Below, one piece after another: positions 24,594 to 37,687 of a DNA stretch of 64,000 nt; the first letter of the stretch is position 1, and each line of letters begins with the position of its first letter. The stretch comes from Persicaria tinctoria (taxonomy: Eukaryota; Streptophyta; Magnoliopsida; Caryophyllales; Polygonaceae), in NCBI GenBank assembly GCA_037127255.1, contig JBANSL010000014.1, positions 684,501 to 748,500 of the forward strand, in the 5' to 3' direction. The translations under genes and the position numbers were made by a program. The notes beneath the pieces were generated by a model that saw only the letters and a list, made by a program, of their open reading frames with translations, did not search any database and was not told the origin of the DNA.

Positions 24594-26660
24594 TTAACCC
24601 CCCCCCCCCCCCCCCCCCCGCGCAAGCTGGAGCAGGGCCAATGAACATGCCCAGCTTGGAGAGAAGATTTCGATGCTGATGAGAAGGCAAAATCTTCGTT
24701 AACACCCTCTGGGAAGCCTAACAGTACACATTTCTGGGCTCTCGGGTTGAGCTTGCCATCAGATTTGAAACTGTAGGCTAAACATCCAAAGGGTTTCAGG
24801 TAGGCAAGGTTAGTTGGTTTCCCACTCCATTTCTCCTGAGGGGTTTTGAAGTCTATAGCAGAAGAGGGAGTCCTATTGATAAGGTAAGCAGCAGTGATGA
24901 CAACTTCTCCCCATAGAGAATGTTTCATGCCAGCACCTATCAGCATACATCTGGCCTTGTTCAGAAGTGTTCTATTCATCCTTTCTGCCGTGTCTCTTAA
25001 TACCATGTTGTCTGCAAAATGTATCAAATTCTGTATTGCAGAATTCTAGCCCATTATCTGTCTTGAGACACTTAAGCAAGTTCCCAGATTCCTTTTCAAC
25101 CTTAGCTTTCCAGCTTTTGAAGTGCTCAAATGCTTCATTCTTAGTCCTTTGTAAGAATATCCAAACCTTTCTGCTATAGTGGTCGACAAGAGATAAGAAA
25201 TATTTCTTGCCTCCCACAGTATCAACTTGTTCTGGACCCCAAAGGTCTGCATGTACAAACTCAAGAGGAAGGTTAGCAGCATATGAAGAGTACTCAAAAG
25301 CTAGTCTAGTATGTTTTCCCGTGATGCAATTTTCACAGAAATCAATATGAGCAGGCTTAGCATTAAGAATCCCTTGCTTATATAATTCAAGAAGACCCTT
25401 GTTTCCCACATGACCCAATCTGTTATGCCACAGTAAGGTTTGTTCAAGAGTCATGGGCTTAGAATTCTTTTTAACAGTGACATTAGCAGAGTGAACTTTA
25501 ACAGATTCACCAATAACGTGATAAAGACCCTTTTTCTTAACAGACTTGATAAGAATTCTGCCATTTTTAGACAGTTTTTATGCCCTGTTGAACATTTATA
25601 TCACAATTCAAGTCATCAAACTCACTTTCGGACAATAAGTTTCTTCTCAATTCAGGAACCCATCTAACATTCTGAATGACTCTAATTTTATCATCATGCA
25701 TTTTTATAGGAACAGATCCAATACCCTTTATATCAAGCACATAATGATCTCCTAACATGACAGTGCCTTCATCAATAAAATCAAGTTTAGAGAAAAAATG
25801 CATGTGAGGGGTAGCATGAATAGTGCAACCAGAGTCAATGATCCAAACATCAGATGCAGAGATATTAGGATAAACACATAGAAGTAACAGCTTTGTTTTT
25901 CTTAGCCTCATCTTTCTTCCTTTTATAGCAATCTTTCTCAAGATGACCATCTTTGGAACAATATTTGCATTTAAGGGAGCTCTTATCAGATGAGTATTTT
26001 TCAGAAGATTCAGATTTCATGCTATCAGTGTTTTCACTTTTCTTGTTCTTATTCTGATTCTTCTTTTGGTTTCTGAATTTTGCTCTAGCCATCAAAAAGC
26101 CTCTTTTTTAACTTCTTGCTTAGTCTTAAAAACTTTCATGACATCATTTTTTTCTATGACAGCTTCTATTATCTTAGTCTTATCCAAATTCTCCCTACTG
26201 TATTGTATCACATCTTTAAATGTGTCAAACTGATAAGGAAGAGAATTTAGAATCAAGATAACTTGATGTAATTCAGTAATTTTATCACCACAGCGTTCAA
26301 GATCTTGTATCATAGACAGAAACTTGTCAAGATTGTCATTAAAAGACATATGAGCATCCATTTTGAAGTTAAAGAGACTACATAGCAAGTTTATGCAGCT
26401 AGGAAGAGATTTTACCAAATAAGTTGCTTCCAAAGCATCCCAAAGTTCTTTGGATGTCTTTTTTTGTAAGCACTTGCCTGGCTACCTCATCTGTGAGACA
26501 TATCATTATCTCATTGTGTGCTATTTGGTCCATTTCCTCACACCCTGCCTTATCCAGCTTGTCAGAATAACTGTTAGCTACATCAGCCCATCATTTTTCC
26601 TTTATGAGGATGACCTTCATTTTCACCTGCCACATAGCAAAATCAGTACACCCATCGTAT
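24594..26660 (-). pseudogene. Copia-A gag, protease and integrase (3' part of the interrupted element)
   Basis: Minus strand, 5' to 3': gag (about 26657-25870) with zinc knuckle CKYCSKDGHLEKDC, protease IDSGCTIHATP, pre-integrase LLWHNRLGH, integrase (VHADLWGP, CLKTDNGLEFC, MNRTLLNKARCML, FGCLAYSF). There is a shift near 25000 and a stop in gag near 26605. After CVLLGFPEGV (about 24700) the RT and most of RNase H are missing; only the last RNase H residues (SKLGM) precede the G run. The gag start lies at 47743, on the far side of CACTA-1. The element is dead. Confidence 0.8.
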
Positions 26661-27559
26661 CACTAGTAGAAAATCGGGATTTTACCCCATGGCCTATTAC
26701 CCCGGATCTCATAATTGTGGGGTGTAATAGCAAAACAAGCAAGCTTTCTTTCAACTTTTTAAATTGAAATTAATATACCCCGGATCATATAAAAAATATC
26801 CGAGGTATATTATGTTGGGATATTAGTTGAACTAGATTTTATACCCCGGGCGTTTTTTAGACAAATATCCGGGGTATATACTGTTTTCACCCCAATAAAG
26901 ATGATTTAAATACCCCGGGCGTTTTCTCAATGGGGTATATACCCTTCTTTTACCCCAAAAAATATAAACACCACTTAAATATCCGGGGTATAAGGTTAAT
27001 GATTTTTAATGAGATTTTCAGACCTAGGCAAAGAATTCTCAGGAGTCGGGGGTGCGGAAAAGGTTTCATTTCTCCCTCTCCACGCCTCCTCACAGTGCGT
27101 GCTCCGATTCCTCACCGACTCTTCACCGGCTTCATCGCCGACCCTGTCGACCCCTCAGTCTCTCACCCGCCGACCTCGCCAACTCCTCACCCGCGCGCTG
27201 ACCTCGCCGAATCCTCACCCGCGCGCTCGCCTCGCCGGCGTCAATTGCAGACACCTTCTCACCTCGCAGACTTCTCACCCGCCGACCTCTATCGCTGACT
27301 CCTCTTCGCAGTCATCCTCTTCGACGCCATCCTCTTCGATGCCATCCTCTTCCTGAAGAAATTTCAAGCCTCCTCTTCCTAGGTAAACAAACCCCTAACT
27401 TTCAGATCTTTCAAAACCCTAATTTGTATTCGCCCTCTTCTTATTAGAACCCTATTTTGCAACTTTCAGCTTCATTGTAACTCTTAGCACGCCAATTTGC
27501 TCAGGTTCTTGCTCGATTTCCACCCAGGTGAGGTGAATCTACAATTTGCTCAAGGTTTT

Positions 27560-27815
27560 TGACCTGGAAGTGCTGAATGTGTGTTGTGATTTGTGGGTTG
27601 ATTGCAGGGAGTGTATTGAGTGGAGGTGGTAGTGTGCCTGCTCCAAAGGCACCAGCGGAGGCTTGAGTTCACATGGTGAATGAATTCCAAAGGGGGATCC
27701 ATGTCTACCCATCTCGGAATCCCCATGATATATGGCATTGATGTTGTTCATGGCCACAACAATGTCTAGAATGCCACCATCTTCCCTCACAATGTGGGGG
27801 TTGGTGTCACCAGGC
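27560..27815 (-). other. Unidentified exon-like fragment in CACTA-1
   Basis: The minus strand is open and includes VREDGGILDIVVAMNNIN, which has the flavour of an armadillo-like repeat, but I cannot name it. Possible captured host sequence. The low-complexity open frames at 26930-27356 on the plus strand look like a GC-rich 5' UTR rather than a protein. Confidence 0.25.
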
Positions 27816-28969
27816 AAGCCACAAACACAAGCTGAGATTGAATTTTTGTGTGCTATACTGCTATTTATATCTTTATGAAGTTGAAATTGAGCAACAATTT
27901 ATCTGAAAATGTAATAGGGATCCTAACCTTATCAAAAGGATTGGAGCTGCAACTGCACCGGAGTTAAAGCTACAGAAATTCCTTACAACTTTGCTCCCTG
28001 GATTGCGGTATTGAATCGAATCTCTATTCTAAATTATGGATCCACTACAAGAAAAAACATTTTGGGCGACAAAAATATTAGTCGCCAAAAGGCCTAATTT
28101 TGTCGCCCAAACAGTACCGTGACGAACATAATGTCGTCACACGTTTGTCGCACCTTCCCCGTTGCCCAAAGTCTTGCGTGACAAAACTTTTTTTCGTCAC
28201 TCTATATTATGATTTGTGACGAAATCAGTTTTTGATGCCCAAATCTTTCAATGACGAATATATGACTTTGTCGCCCTAACACTTCAGTGACAAATATTAT
28301 GAATTGTTGCCCAAACTCTTTGGTGACAAATAACTTGCTTAGTCGCACAAAAACTTTCGCAACAAATAGCCTTGTTTGTAGCCCAAATTCTATAGTGACA
28401 AATGCATTAGTCATAGCCCAAAGTCTACGGTGACAAATACACTATTTCGTCACCCAAAGTCTACGGTGACAAATACACTATTTTGTCACCCAAAGTATTT
28501 GGTGACAAATGATTTAATTCGTAGCCCAAGCTCTATGATGACAAATAGTCTATTTTCTCACCCAAACTCTTCAGTGACGTTTACTCTATTTGGTTGCCCA
28601 TATTCATTGGTGACAAATTCTCTCATTCGTCATTCAAACTCGTTGGCAACCAAACTTCGCTTTTGTCGCCCAAAACATGATCGAATTGCTAGGTATATGT
28701 TTGGTGACAATTTGTAGGATTTGTCACCCCTTTCTTTGGTGACAAACCATAATTTTCGTAGCCCTGATCTATCATGATGAAATTACATATTTTGTCACCC
28801 AAAATTTTAAGGACCAAATATCATACAAAATGACCATTTTGTCATATTTATACCGCAATCGACACCTATTTAAAATCGAATACATGAAAGAAACACATGT
28901 CAAACTTGTATTTAGAGAAAAGTAGAAGTCGAAATAACATAAAATAACTTCAATATCTAGTTGAAACCA

Positions 28970-31900
28970 CACTACTAGAATACCGCAATTAGACATCATA
29001 TGATTTAAGTCTGTCAAAAAAACAACAGATGTTAAATTAATCTAATACATCAATAATTTTTTTTGTGATGTTTTAAAAAATTTACACAACAGTTAAATAT
29101 TTTGACAGATATAAAATTATTGGTTCCGAAAAAAATTAAAATGAGCGGGAGTTCAATTTTCAAAGTTGAAAGTAGCTCGATTGAAATACTTGGAGGGATT
29201 TCAAAATTTTGGGAAAATATTAACACTTAACAAAATTTACCCTCTCTCCACATTATCTTTCAAGATCCTCTCCTGACTATCTTTCAAGATCCTCTCTTCT
29301 CTCACCATTTCTCCCGGATGTCCTCGACACCGCCTCTTCCCCCGTCGCCGCCACCACCACCGCCGCTGCCACCTCTCTTCTCTCTCCCTCTTCCACTTCT
29401 CCTCCCACAGATCTGAGATCTCCTCAACCCTTATCGACCTCTTATTGCGACTTCTCTTCCCCTCTATCCCTCACCCCCTCAAAACCCTCGCCACCATTCC
29501 AGAGCACCTCCTCCTCCATCACCAGATCTGACAGAGAGGTGACTCCACCATGACTCCGCTAGCGCCGTGACTTCATTAGGCTAAATTGCTACTCGTTTAT
29601 GGTCAGATCTCCGACATCTTCAACAGAAGTAAATCTCGAGCACCTTCAACACTTTCTCATATCTCCGATGTCTCCATTGTCCGGTAATCTCTTCAAGCCC
29701 TTTTCATTTCAATTCAAAATCTTGATTATTGTTTAGTTAGGGTTTGATTTCTAGGGCCATTGAAATTTGTTTAGGGTTTGATTTTGTGGATTCCAGTAAC
29801 TTCTCTCATTCCTGGATTTACTTTCAATTTTCTTGAGATTCTGTAGTTTAGACTCTCGGATTCTAAAGTTTGGATCTCTAATTCGTTTTCTCAGTTCAGT
29901 ATGATTTTGAAGAGCATACAACGAAGGAAGAGGAGAATTTGAAGCCTTCTGGGGTGCGTTTGGATTCTCCTTTATTTCAGGTAGTAGATGATTCCAAATG
30001 GAATTTGAGTCGATTAATTTACAATTCCTCTTTTACAGATTTCTAGCTTTGATTTATTAGAGTTTCTAGCTTGTAGCTCTACCTCTATGGTTTTATGAGT
30101 TCAGTGTTGTATTTTCTAGATCTAGAATAGGCTAGATCTTGGTTTTGTGTTTTAGGGTTGCCATCTTTCCTATTCATGGCATCAAACAGGAAAATTAACT
30201 TAATATTAATGCCTATAACCAAATTAAGGTAGTTTGCCAACAAGGAGTGCTGAGAATCTGTTTTTGGAGTAGCAAGTTACATGATTATTGTGTTGTTTAT
30301 ATGATGAATAGGACTCCAAATTTGTTAATCCATTAACCTTTATTGGGTGCAAGATCCAAGTTTTTTACTTCCACTCCGTTGTAAGCTTTTTATCTTCCTA
30401 TTTTAGCTTATATTGTTTCTTAATCGAGAAATCACAAACAATTAATTGGTATTTCGATTGTTTTAGTCTGTGAATCAACCCTATGATTGAAGTTTTATGG
30501 AAACTACTCTCTTGTAAAGTCCCAGAGTCATTTCCACCTGGATCATTTTTTCTTTCCAAAATGATGGGAGGCTAAGCAGATCGTATGACCAGGCAAATGT
30601 TTATATTTCTTTTATGAATCTATCCTAGCCTTGTATCTCTCATATATAGTTATAATAGCAAGTTGCAAATAATATCACATGTCACGAAAAATATATAAAA
30701 TGATAATTGATCATAAACTACTATTCACACCATAGAAGCATGATTGACAAGCACTCACTCGACACTTGATCTAAAAAATCTCTTCCTAACACCCCACATC
30801 CGATTCGTCACATAATTAATTAATCACTGATGCACTTGGGCAATTTAGAGCTTTCTGAAAGTTGCTAGTTAATAAGCGCCATATTATGCTATGGAGCAAA
30901 AGAACTATTACTTGATGTCAAAAGAGTTGCACTTTTTTTTTAACTCATTCATCATTTCTTATTGGACTGGACACCAAAGGTAAACTGGTCAAGGCATGTA
31001 GGTACTGCTGTACCTTGTGTAGTTCTTATGATTGATTTAATTACTTTACTTTTCTATTTGAATCTTCTAATCAGCCTATTATTTGTGCAGTACTGGTTCT
31101 GCTGTCCTTTAAGGCGTTTGCGCTTTAGGGTTTATAGGTCTTGTTTTTGAAAGTGTGTGAATTGCAAATTGCTAGTCCATCTTCAGTTTTATTCTTATTT
31201 AGATTGGAGATTTGTGGACTTTTTTGCCTCTTTCGATTCTTTCAGTGATTTAGGGTTTTAACTTGGGGTATTGTTTCCAGATGCAGGAACTTACCTTGGG
31301 CCATTTTTTGGTGTTGATATTTCAATGAATGTTGAGGTATTGTTTATCTTTTAATTTCTTCTTATAACTTTGAATGGAAGTTCAATTTACATGAATTCGT
31401 TGCTGAAATCTTTCTGTTGATCTAGGGGTGAGCATGGAGCTAGTATCCAGAAGCCTTTAAAACTCAATTCCCAAATCTGATCCAATTTAAATTGCCCATA
31501 GGAGTCTTAAGTTCAGACTAGATATAATCTCTCCTTCCGATTAGTTCTTTTTTTTTTATAAAGATATCATGGCTTACAACAAATATATTTCTGCTAGCTA
31601 GACTAGTGACATATTGGGCTCAAGAAGATACCTTGAAATGTTCTAGGCTCATCTCCAAGCGTGCTACTTCATCTCGTAATAGTTTGTTGCAATCCTTTTT
31701 TTCTTATTCAGATCATTTATGACAATTTCCAGCTCCTTTTCCATGCGTGCATTTTCCTTTTTTGAAATCTGAAATTAATGAAATAAATAAGATAAGGAAA
31801 CATAAATCTCATTTCCATCACAAGATGAAGAGATAACTTGCTAAAATAGGCTTCAGAAACAGACCTAGGAACTTGCAACTAGGCTTTTTTTTTCTGCCTC

Positions 31901-34473
31901 GACAAAGGAATGTTGACACTCGGGAATAAATTAACTAGTGTTTACAAATTAAGGCTTAAAAAACAGACCTCGGCCCTTGCTAAATTGATCATGCATTATA
32001 AAGAAGCTATTTGAGATGGCCTCTTTTTTTTAGGCAGCTCATTTGTCAATCATGCTCTTATACCATTTTTTTAACATTAATCGGGGTCACGCCATAAATT
32101 GATGGCACATGCTACATATTTCTTTTTATGTTATATTAACTTGAATCGTTTTTGCCTGCAGGTAGATCTTCAAGTTAATTATACTACTTATTTCTCTGGC
32201 AAAGAACACTATTAGAGTTCAAGGTTAGATCGTTTCCTTGCTTCAGGTTTCAGTACTTTGCATTGGTTTTATTTCTCTCTCATGACTATTAGAGTTTAAG
32301 ATTACCTTTTAATATATTCTGCAACTCTCATTAGACACTGACGTTTATTATATATATATTTTTAGATTTTCATCAATTGCTTCTAGACGTGTTTGAATGA
32401 AAGGGTGGTATAGAGTTAGCATGAAGTTTTTGTCTCTTTAAAACGATGTTTATAATATTTTATCAAAATCCTAACTAGTTAGTTCATGTGAACACTATGA
32501 GAACTTTAATGGGTTGTTTAGGGAGACGACCTTTATTCTGCATGCACCTCTTTCCATCTTTGCTAGCTAAAGCAAAGTAGTAAGGAGATTTGAAGAGTAT
32601 AACAATTACAATTTATTAGTTTAAAACCTAAACCTTGTCATGATGGTTAAATGCATTTTAAGATAAATCTTCTGATATTAGCAAAAAAACAGCTCTAATA
32701 TAGTTTCTAAATATATGCCAAAGAATTGTATGGTTGTTGTTTACTGGATAAAAACTAAAGAAGGGGTGAATGAATTATCTCTTGAAGCTGAATTGTTTCC
32801 TTTGTTTGATGATATTTTTTAAAATAATTCTCAAGCTGAACATACGGGCTCTCTTGAATGTATATACTAATAGAAAAACATGTCATTTCTCTTTGAGTGT
32901 TGCTTCTACTTTTGTTACACATTGAGATTTGAAGGGCTGTTAATTATACGGTGTCTTGAGTGTATATAGGCTGCTCACCAATTATTTCCTTGATGGACTG
33001 TTGTATGGTTTTAAAGAAACACTCCGAGAGGATAATTCTAAAATTTTATATAGGCCGCTCACCGATTATTAACTTGATGGACTCTTATATAGTTTTAAAT
33101 ATTTTATAACTTGATCGGTCTTTGGTCTTGGGAAATGCCTTCATTTTCAATTAGCTCTGTTCAATGTGGAAGGTTAAACCATTTGCTTTATACACTTCCA
33201 GTTTGAAAGCCTTTCTATTTAAAAATGTTATTTTTCTGTCGCTTATAGAGCGTGCAATATTCATGTTCTGAGTCTCTAGAGTTGACCCCCACATGTCCCA
33301 TGGGCCATTTACTTTAAAACGCCAATTTCGATCACTTATAACTCATGATGTTATGCATATTCCTTTTTTGTTATTGTTCACCCCTTAGCACTTTAGAATA
33401 TAGCGACTAGTACGTTTGGCCTTGGCTATAAGGTATTAACTGATCACGTAGTGGGCACATATATGATATATCTTCTGCTTGACAAACTTTACGTGATTAA
33501 CTGTTTTTTCTTGTGTGCAATCTTTTGTGATTTTGCAGATGATTCGGTTTAGGTCTTTCCCTAAAGATGATATCCGATCACTTTCAAAAAAGTCATCTAG
33601 CAATGTTGTGCCCATAGAGGAGGCATTACAGTTTGGTTTTCCATCTTTGAAACTTAGTGTTACTCTACAACTCTTGCTTTAATTATGATTTAAAATTCCC
33701 TTTCATTTGTAAAAGTGTATCCTTCATGTACCTATCCTTTGTAAAAGATGTGTAAATGTTGATTTCGTGTTTATCTACATGCTCATTTGCAAAATCTTAT
33801 TTTATGAGCAAAGGGTGGTGTGTATCAAACGAAATAACATGTAATTATAGATGAAAAGTGTAATGCCTAATAGTTATGAAATCGAACCATTCTGTAAAAA
33901 CAGATGCTATTCTCATTATACACATCGTCTAAATAATTTAAACCAATGTGTAACATATATTTTTACATCACAATGGTAACATAAATTGATATATATTGCT
34001 AACAACATCTGTAGAAAAATATAAAATGATGTCTATATCATGTTAATACATTGGTTATGCACATATTTCATGTGGTATATTATCTGAAAACAATATAAAA
34101 TCACAAATTATACACATGAAATTAATATACATGTAATGAATAAAATAAAACAGATGTCTATTTTGTTTTAATACATTGGTTATTTTAAAAAAAGTGATGT
34201 AAATGTAAAATTTAGGCTTGGTGCGGACATCTTCAAAATCTTATAAATGAAAAATAACGAAGGTTTAATAATAATTGAACATGTAATAAACTAAATTGAG
34301 GGGTTGATTTATATCTATATTCAAAATAAAATAGATGTTTTAACAAGGAAAAGACATCTGCTTAAAACAGATGTGAAAAGTTTTGATCTTTTACTACACC
34401 CACATAGATATCGGAATTTTTTTTGAAAGACATCTGTTGAGAACAGATGTCTAATTGCATTTTTCTAGTAGTG
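28970..34473. mobile_element. CACTA-3: 5.5-kb non-autonomous CACTA
   Basis: Ends CACTACTAGAA (28970) and TTCTAGTAGTG (34473), extended by gcaattagacat / atgtctaattgc. The target duplication is CCA (28967-28969, 34474-34476). Subterminal acagatgt / acatctgt units lie at 29000-29110 and 33890-34445. No transposase is seen. The interior (29220-33700) holds a C-rich stretch encoding a proline run near 29320, T-rich intron-like DNA, and a 47-codon open frame at 33540-33683 after an acceptor-like tttgcag. I do not recognise a protein. Confidence 0.85.
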
Positions 34474-35064
34474 CCATAAAGATGTACGACTAACGTAGTT
34501 TTACGAATATACTTCCAAAACTTGTGTCCATCACAAGTTAAGCTACCAAAAATAAAAACAAGAATGATATGAATTCATCTAATATTTCTAGGATCATTAG
34601 GAAAACATACTAATTAACTTCATAGTAAAAAGCCAGCAAATGGTCTTCATTCCCCGTAACAGTAAATTGCGGACTAGCAAACGGTCAACAGTTTAATCCA
34701 GCTCGTAAACCCCCCAACAGCATTATCTACATTGGCAAAATCAAGAAAATATTAGAATAGTAATGCATAAAAACACATAATATCATTATATATGTCAATG
34801 TTATATGGTTACCCATCCCTGTCCAAACAAAAAAAGCATCAAAATAAACATCCTTACCCAACCAAACAGAGCATCAAAATGAGCATCCCTATCCAACCAC
34901 TTATACTGTAAAATAGTTCAACCAAAAACATGATCTATCTCGATGTAGAAGAGACCCAATAACATAATCTAGATCGCAAGTACCCAAGAATATAAGATAG
35001 AAAGCTAAATCAAACTTACTAGGTGAAAGTATCTTAAACGGAAAGCTAAATATATTTATGTACC

Positions 35065-37174
35065 TCATTTCTGGTGCTGGAAGTTCCCAGATGTGATTGA
35101 ACGCACTTGCTCTTGCATCATTTGAAGAACATAATCCTTCATTTTCTCCTCTCGCTCTTTAATGTCAGCCTCCATTTTTTCCTCTCGCTCTTTCATTCTT
35201 TCTTCTCTGGTTGCTGCATCTTGTTTCATCTTTTCAATCTCTTCCATCATCACAACTTTATTTTGTTGAAGTGCTTCAATTTGCTCTTTCAGTTGAATTT
35301 CTCTCTCTCTTGAATGCCTTTCCAGTTGATCAAATTGCTCTGCCATTTGAGTTGCAATATGTGCATCACCTTCACCATACGCCGATGTCCTATCCCTCAT
35401 GGACTTGGGTGGTTTAGGTCTAGCTCCTAAACCCTTTATATAGCCCGAGCTTGATCCTAACACTCGAAGATATGCTTCTTCAACCGTTAGGTTATCAGCA
35501 CCATATAATTCGAGTTGCTCCTCATGGAGTTGTTTAAATTCTTCTAATTTCTCCTCAGCAAACTTGTCCATTGATTTATCTTTATGCCTAATTTAAATAC
35601 AATAAAATAGATTCTAAGCATAAATTTTGATGATATTAATTATTTTCCGGTAAAATATACTTTTAAGGTAAAGATATGATACCTTTTGGTCACTTCCCAC
35701 AATCTAACATACTCGGGTTCAAGTAATGGAGGTGGTGGTGGTGGTTCACTAGCTCCTTCAGTGGCTTCTATGGATCCATCAGTTCCTACTTCAGGATTTT
35801 GTGTGGCTGGTGCTTGCGACACAGTGGTATGAAATATATTTTTTCGCTGCAAAGTAAAAAGACTTAATAATGCTTAAACTTTAATTTTTTTTTGGCATGA
35901 AAGATTGAAAGTGTGGCAACATAAGAAATGGAACTCTAAGGAGGTGGGAACTAACATCAAACAAAACAACAACATAAAGTGGTAACTTACCAGACAATCA
36001 AGAATTCTAGCTGTTGACTTAGATCCTTGAATAGACATCACCTTTTGCTTGGACCTATTGGATCGATTTGCTTCACTAACATGCTATAACTCACCATAAC
36101 CATAAATTTTCAGACATTATAGTCAGTTAAGATGAAATCATATAAAATAATTCTATTGCAATCCATCAAAGAAACAATTAGGGTGAGAAAAGTTGTAATG
36201 CTTGACAAACCTTTTGCTTCTCAGACCCCCAATACTTCTCTACGACCCATTTCCAATCTTCAGAATTAACATCAGCAGGGCAATTCTTCAATGCATCAGC
36301 AATGGAAAACCCATCAAAAAACTTTTCTTTAAGTCGGTATCGCCATTGTCGGTAAAGTATCATGCACTGGTTCTCTATAGCAATATCAACAGTAGCTCCT
36401 TCCGGCAAATTCCATTCAGCCTATATTTATAATAAATTCACCAAACATTAGTATTAGATTATATTATGTTTTTATAGTAAGCATATTTTACCTTGATCTT
36501 CTTGATTAATCTCTCTTTACGTGTCTTGTCCATATCTTTCCATCTCCTAGACATAGTTAGGATAAAGTAAAAATATGTAAGATATAGTATTATACAATGA
36601 ATAGAGATAATAATTGAATCAAAGAACATGTCAAAGAGCAACATCAATTTCAAATTGAAGTGCTGACTTTTGACTAAAACTAAACCAAATAAGTCAATTC
36701 AAAATTTGATGAACTACTACTTGTAAAGTAAGATGTGTACATTTAATAGATTTGACAACATTTTTTAACATGTGTTTTCATACCTGCAACGTAATGGTAA
36801 CAAATTCCGCACCCAAGTACCTAGTTCAGTGATAAACTGATCTGACTTCTCACCAATAAATCTATTCATATCCGTAGTTATACGACATGATGGCTTAACT
36901 CCAGGAGTGCGGTTCCGCTCATTCTGCCACTTAATACCTCGAGTATTCCCACGTTTCTTCTTTCCTTTATTTTTCCAAATCACATCAATGGTTAAGCACT
37001 TAAATTATTACCAATAAAAGAATACATGTAATCAATTAGATTTAACAAACCATTCGATTGTTGTGACTGTTGTAATCTGCGCTTTTTGCGATATGAAAGG
37101 TTCTCTTGCTGAGAATTCGTAGTATGTCCAGGTTGCTGCTGCTGATGAGTTGATTGCTCTAGTGAAGAACTCAT
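35065..37174 (-). CDS. TNPA-like protein of CACTA-2 (En/Spm accessory, Transposase_24-like)
   Basis: Minus-strand exons, approximate: 37174-37051, 36968-36784, 36546-36492, 36420-36213, 36087-35992, 35848-35684, 35590-35065. Features in order: Q-rich start (MSSSLEQSTHQQQQ), conserved core (MDKTRKERLIKKIK; YRQWRYRLKEKFFD; WKWVVEKYWGSEKQK; KQKVMSIQGSKSTARILD), a proline run, and a long charged coiled coil (EERMKEREEKMEADIKEREE). Proteins of this type bind the subterminal repeats of CACTA elements. The joined exons appear open, so the gene may be intact; exon edges need transcript support. It lies downstream of the TNP2-like gene on the same strand, the usual CACTA pair. Confidence 0.7.
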
Positions 37175-37687
37175 ATCCCTGCAAATAGAAGATAATGATC
37201 GATGAGAACAAAGAGCACCAAAAATCCATTTAGATTGTAGAGCTATCTACTAATCAAGACATAATAAAACCATAGAAACTAAAACATATAATCTTAAAGG
37301 ACTAGCAATCTATACCTCAATGATAATCACCACTTTCAATATTCCTCTATACAACTCAACGATAATCACCAGTTTCAAATTTACTTTATTCCACAAACAA
37401 AGCCACACAAATCTCAGCAACATAAAGGACTGAGAAAAAGCTTGCAGTTCTAGAAAAGCATCATAATCATAATAGAATGAGAGGGCATTTACACACCAGT
37501 TGTTCATCAATCCTATAAAACTAAAGTGTAGTTAAAAAACCTAAAGGTAACAGTAACTTATTTCCCATTCGTCTCAAATACATGTGACTCAACTTACATA
37601 TTGAAACGGTATCCAGAATCATGATACAACAGCCATATGTAAGTTGCAATGATAAATTTGTCAACTATTAACTATATGTCCCTTACC

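Noticed and set aside
24598..24619. C run as an assembly gap or telomere-like tract
   Set aside because: On the minus strand it sits just before an LTR, the position of a polypurine tract; its length may still be inaccurate.
26930..27356. Two overlapping Ser/Pro-rich frames of 115-122 residues
   Set aside because: Low-complexity C-rich sequence with two frames open at once; it looks like a 5' UTR in the transposon, not a protein.
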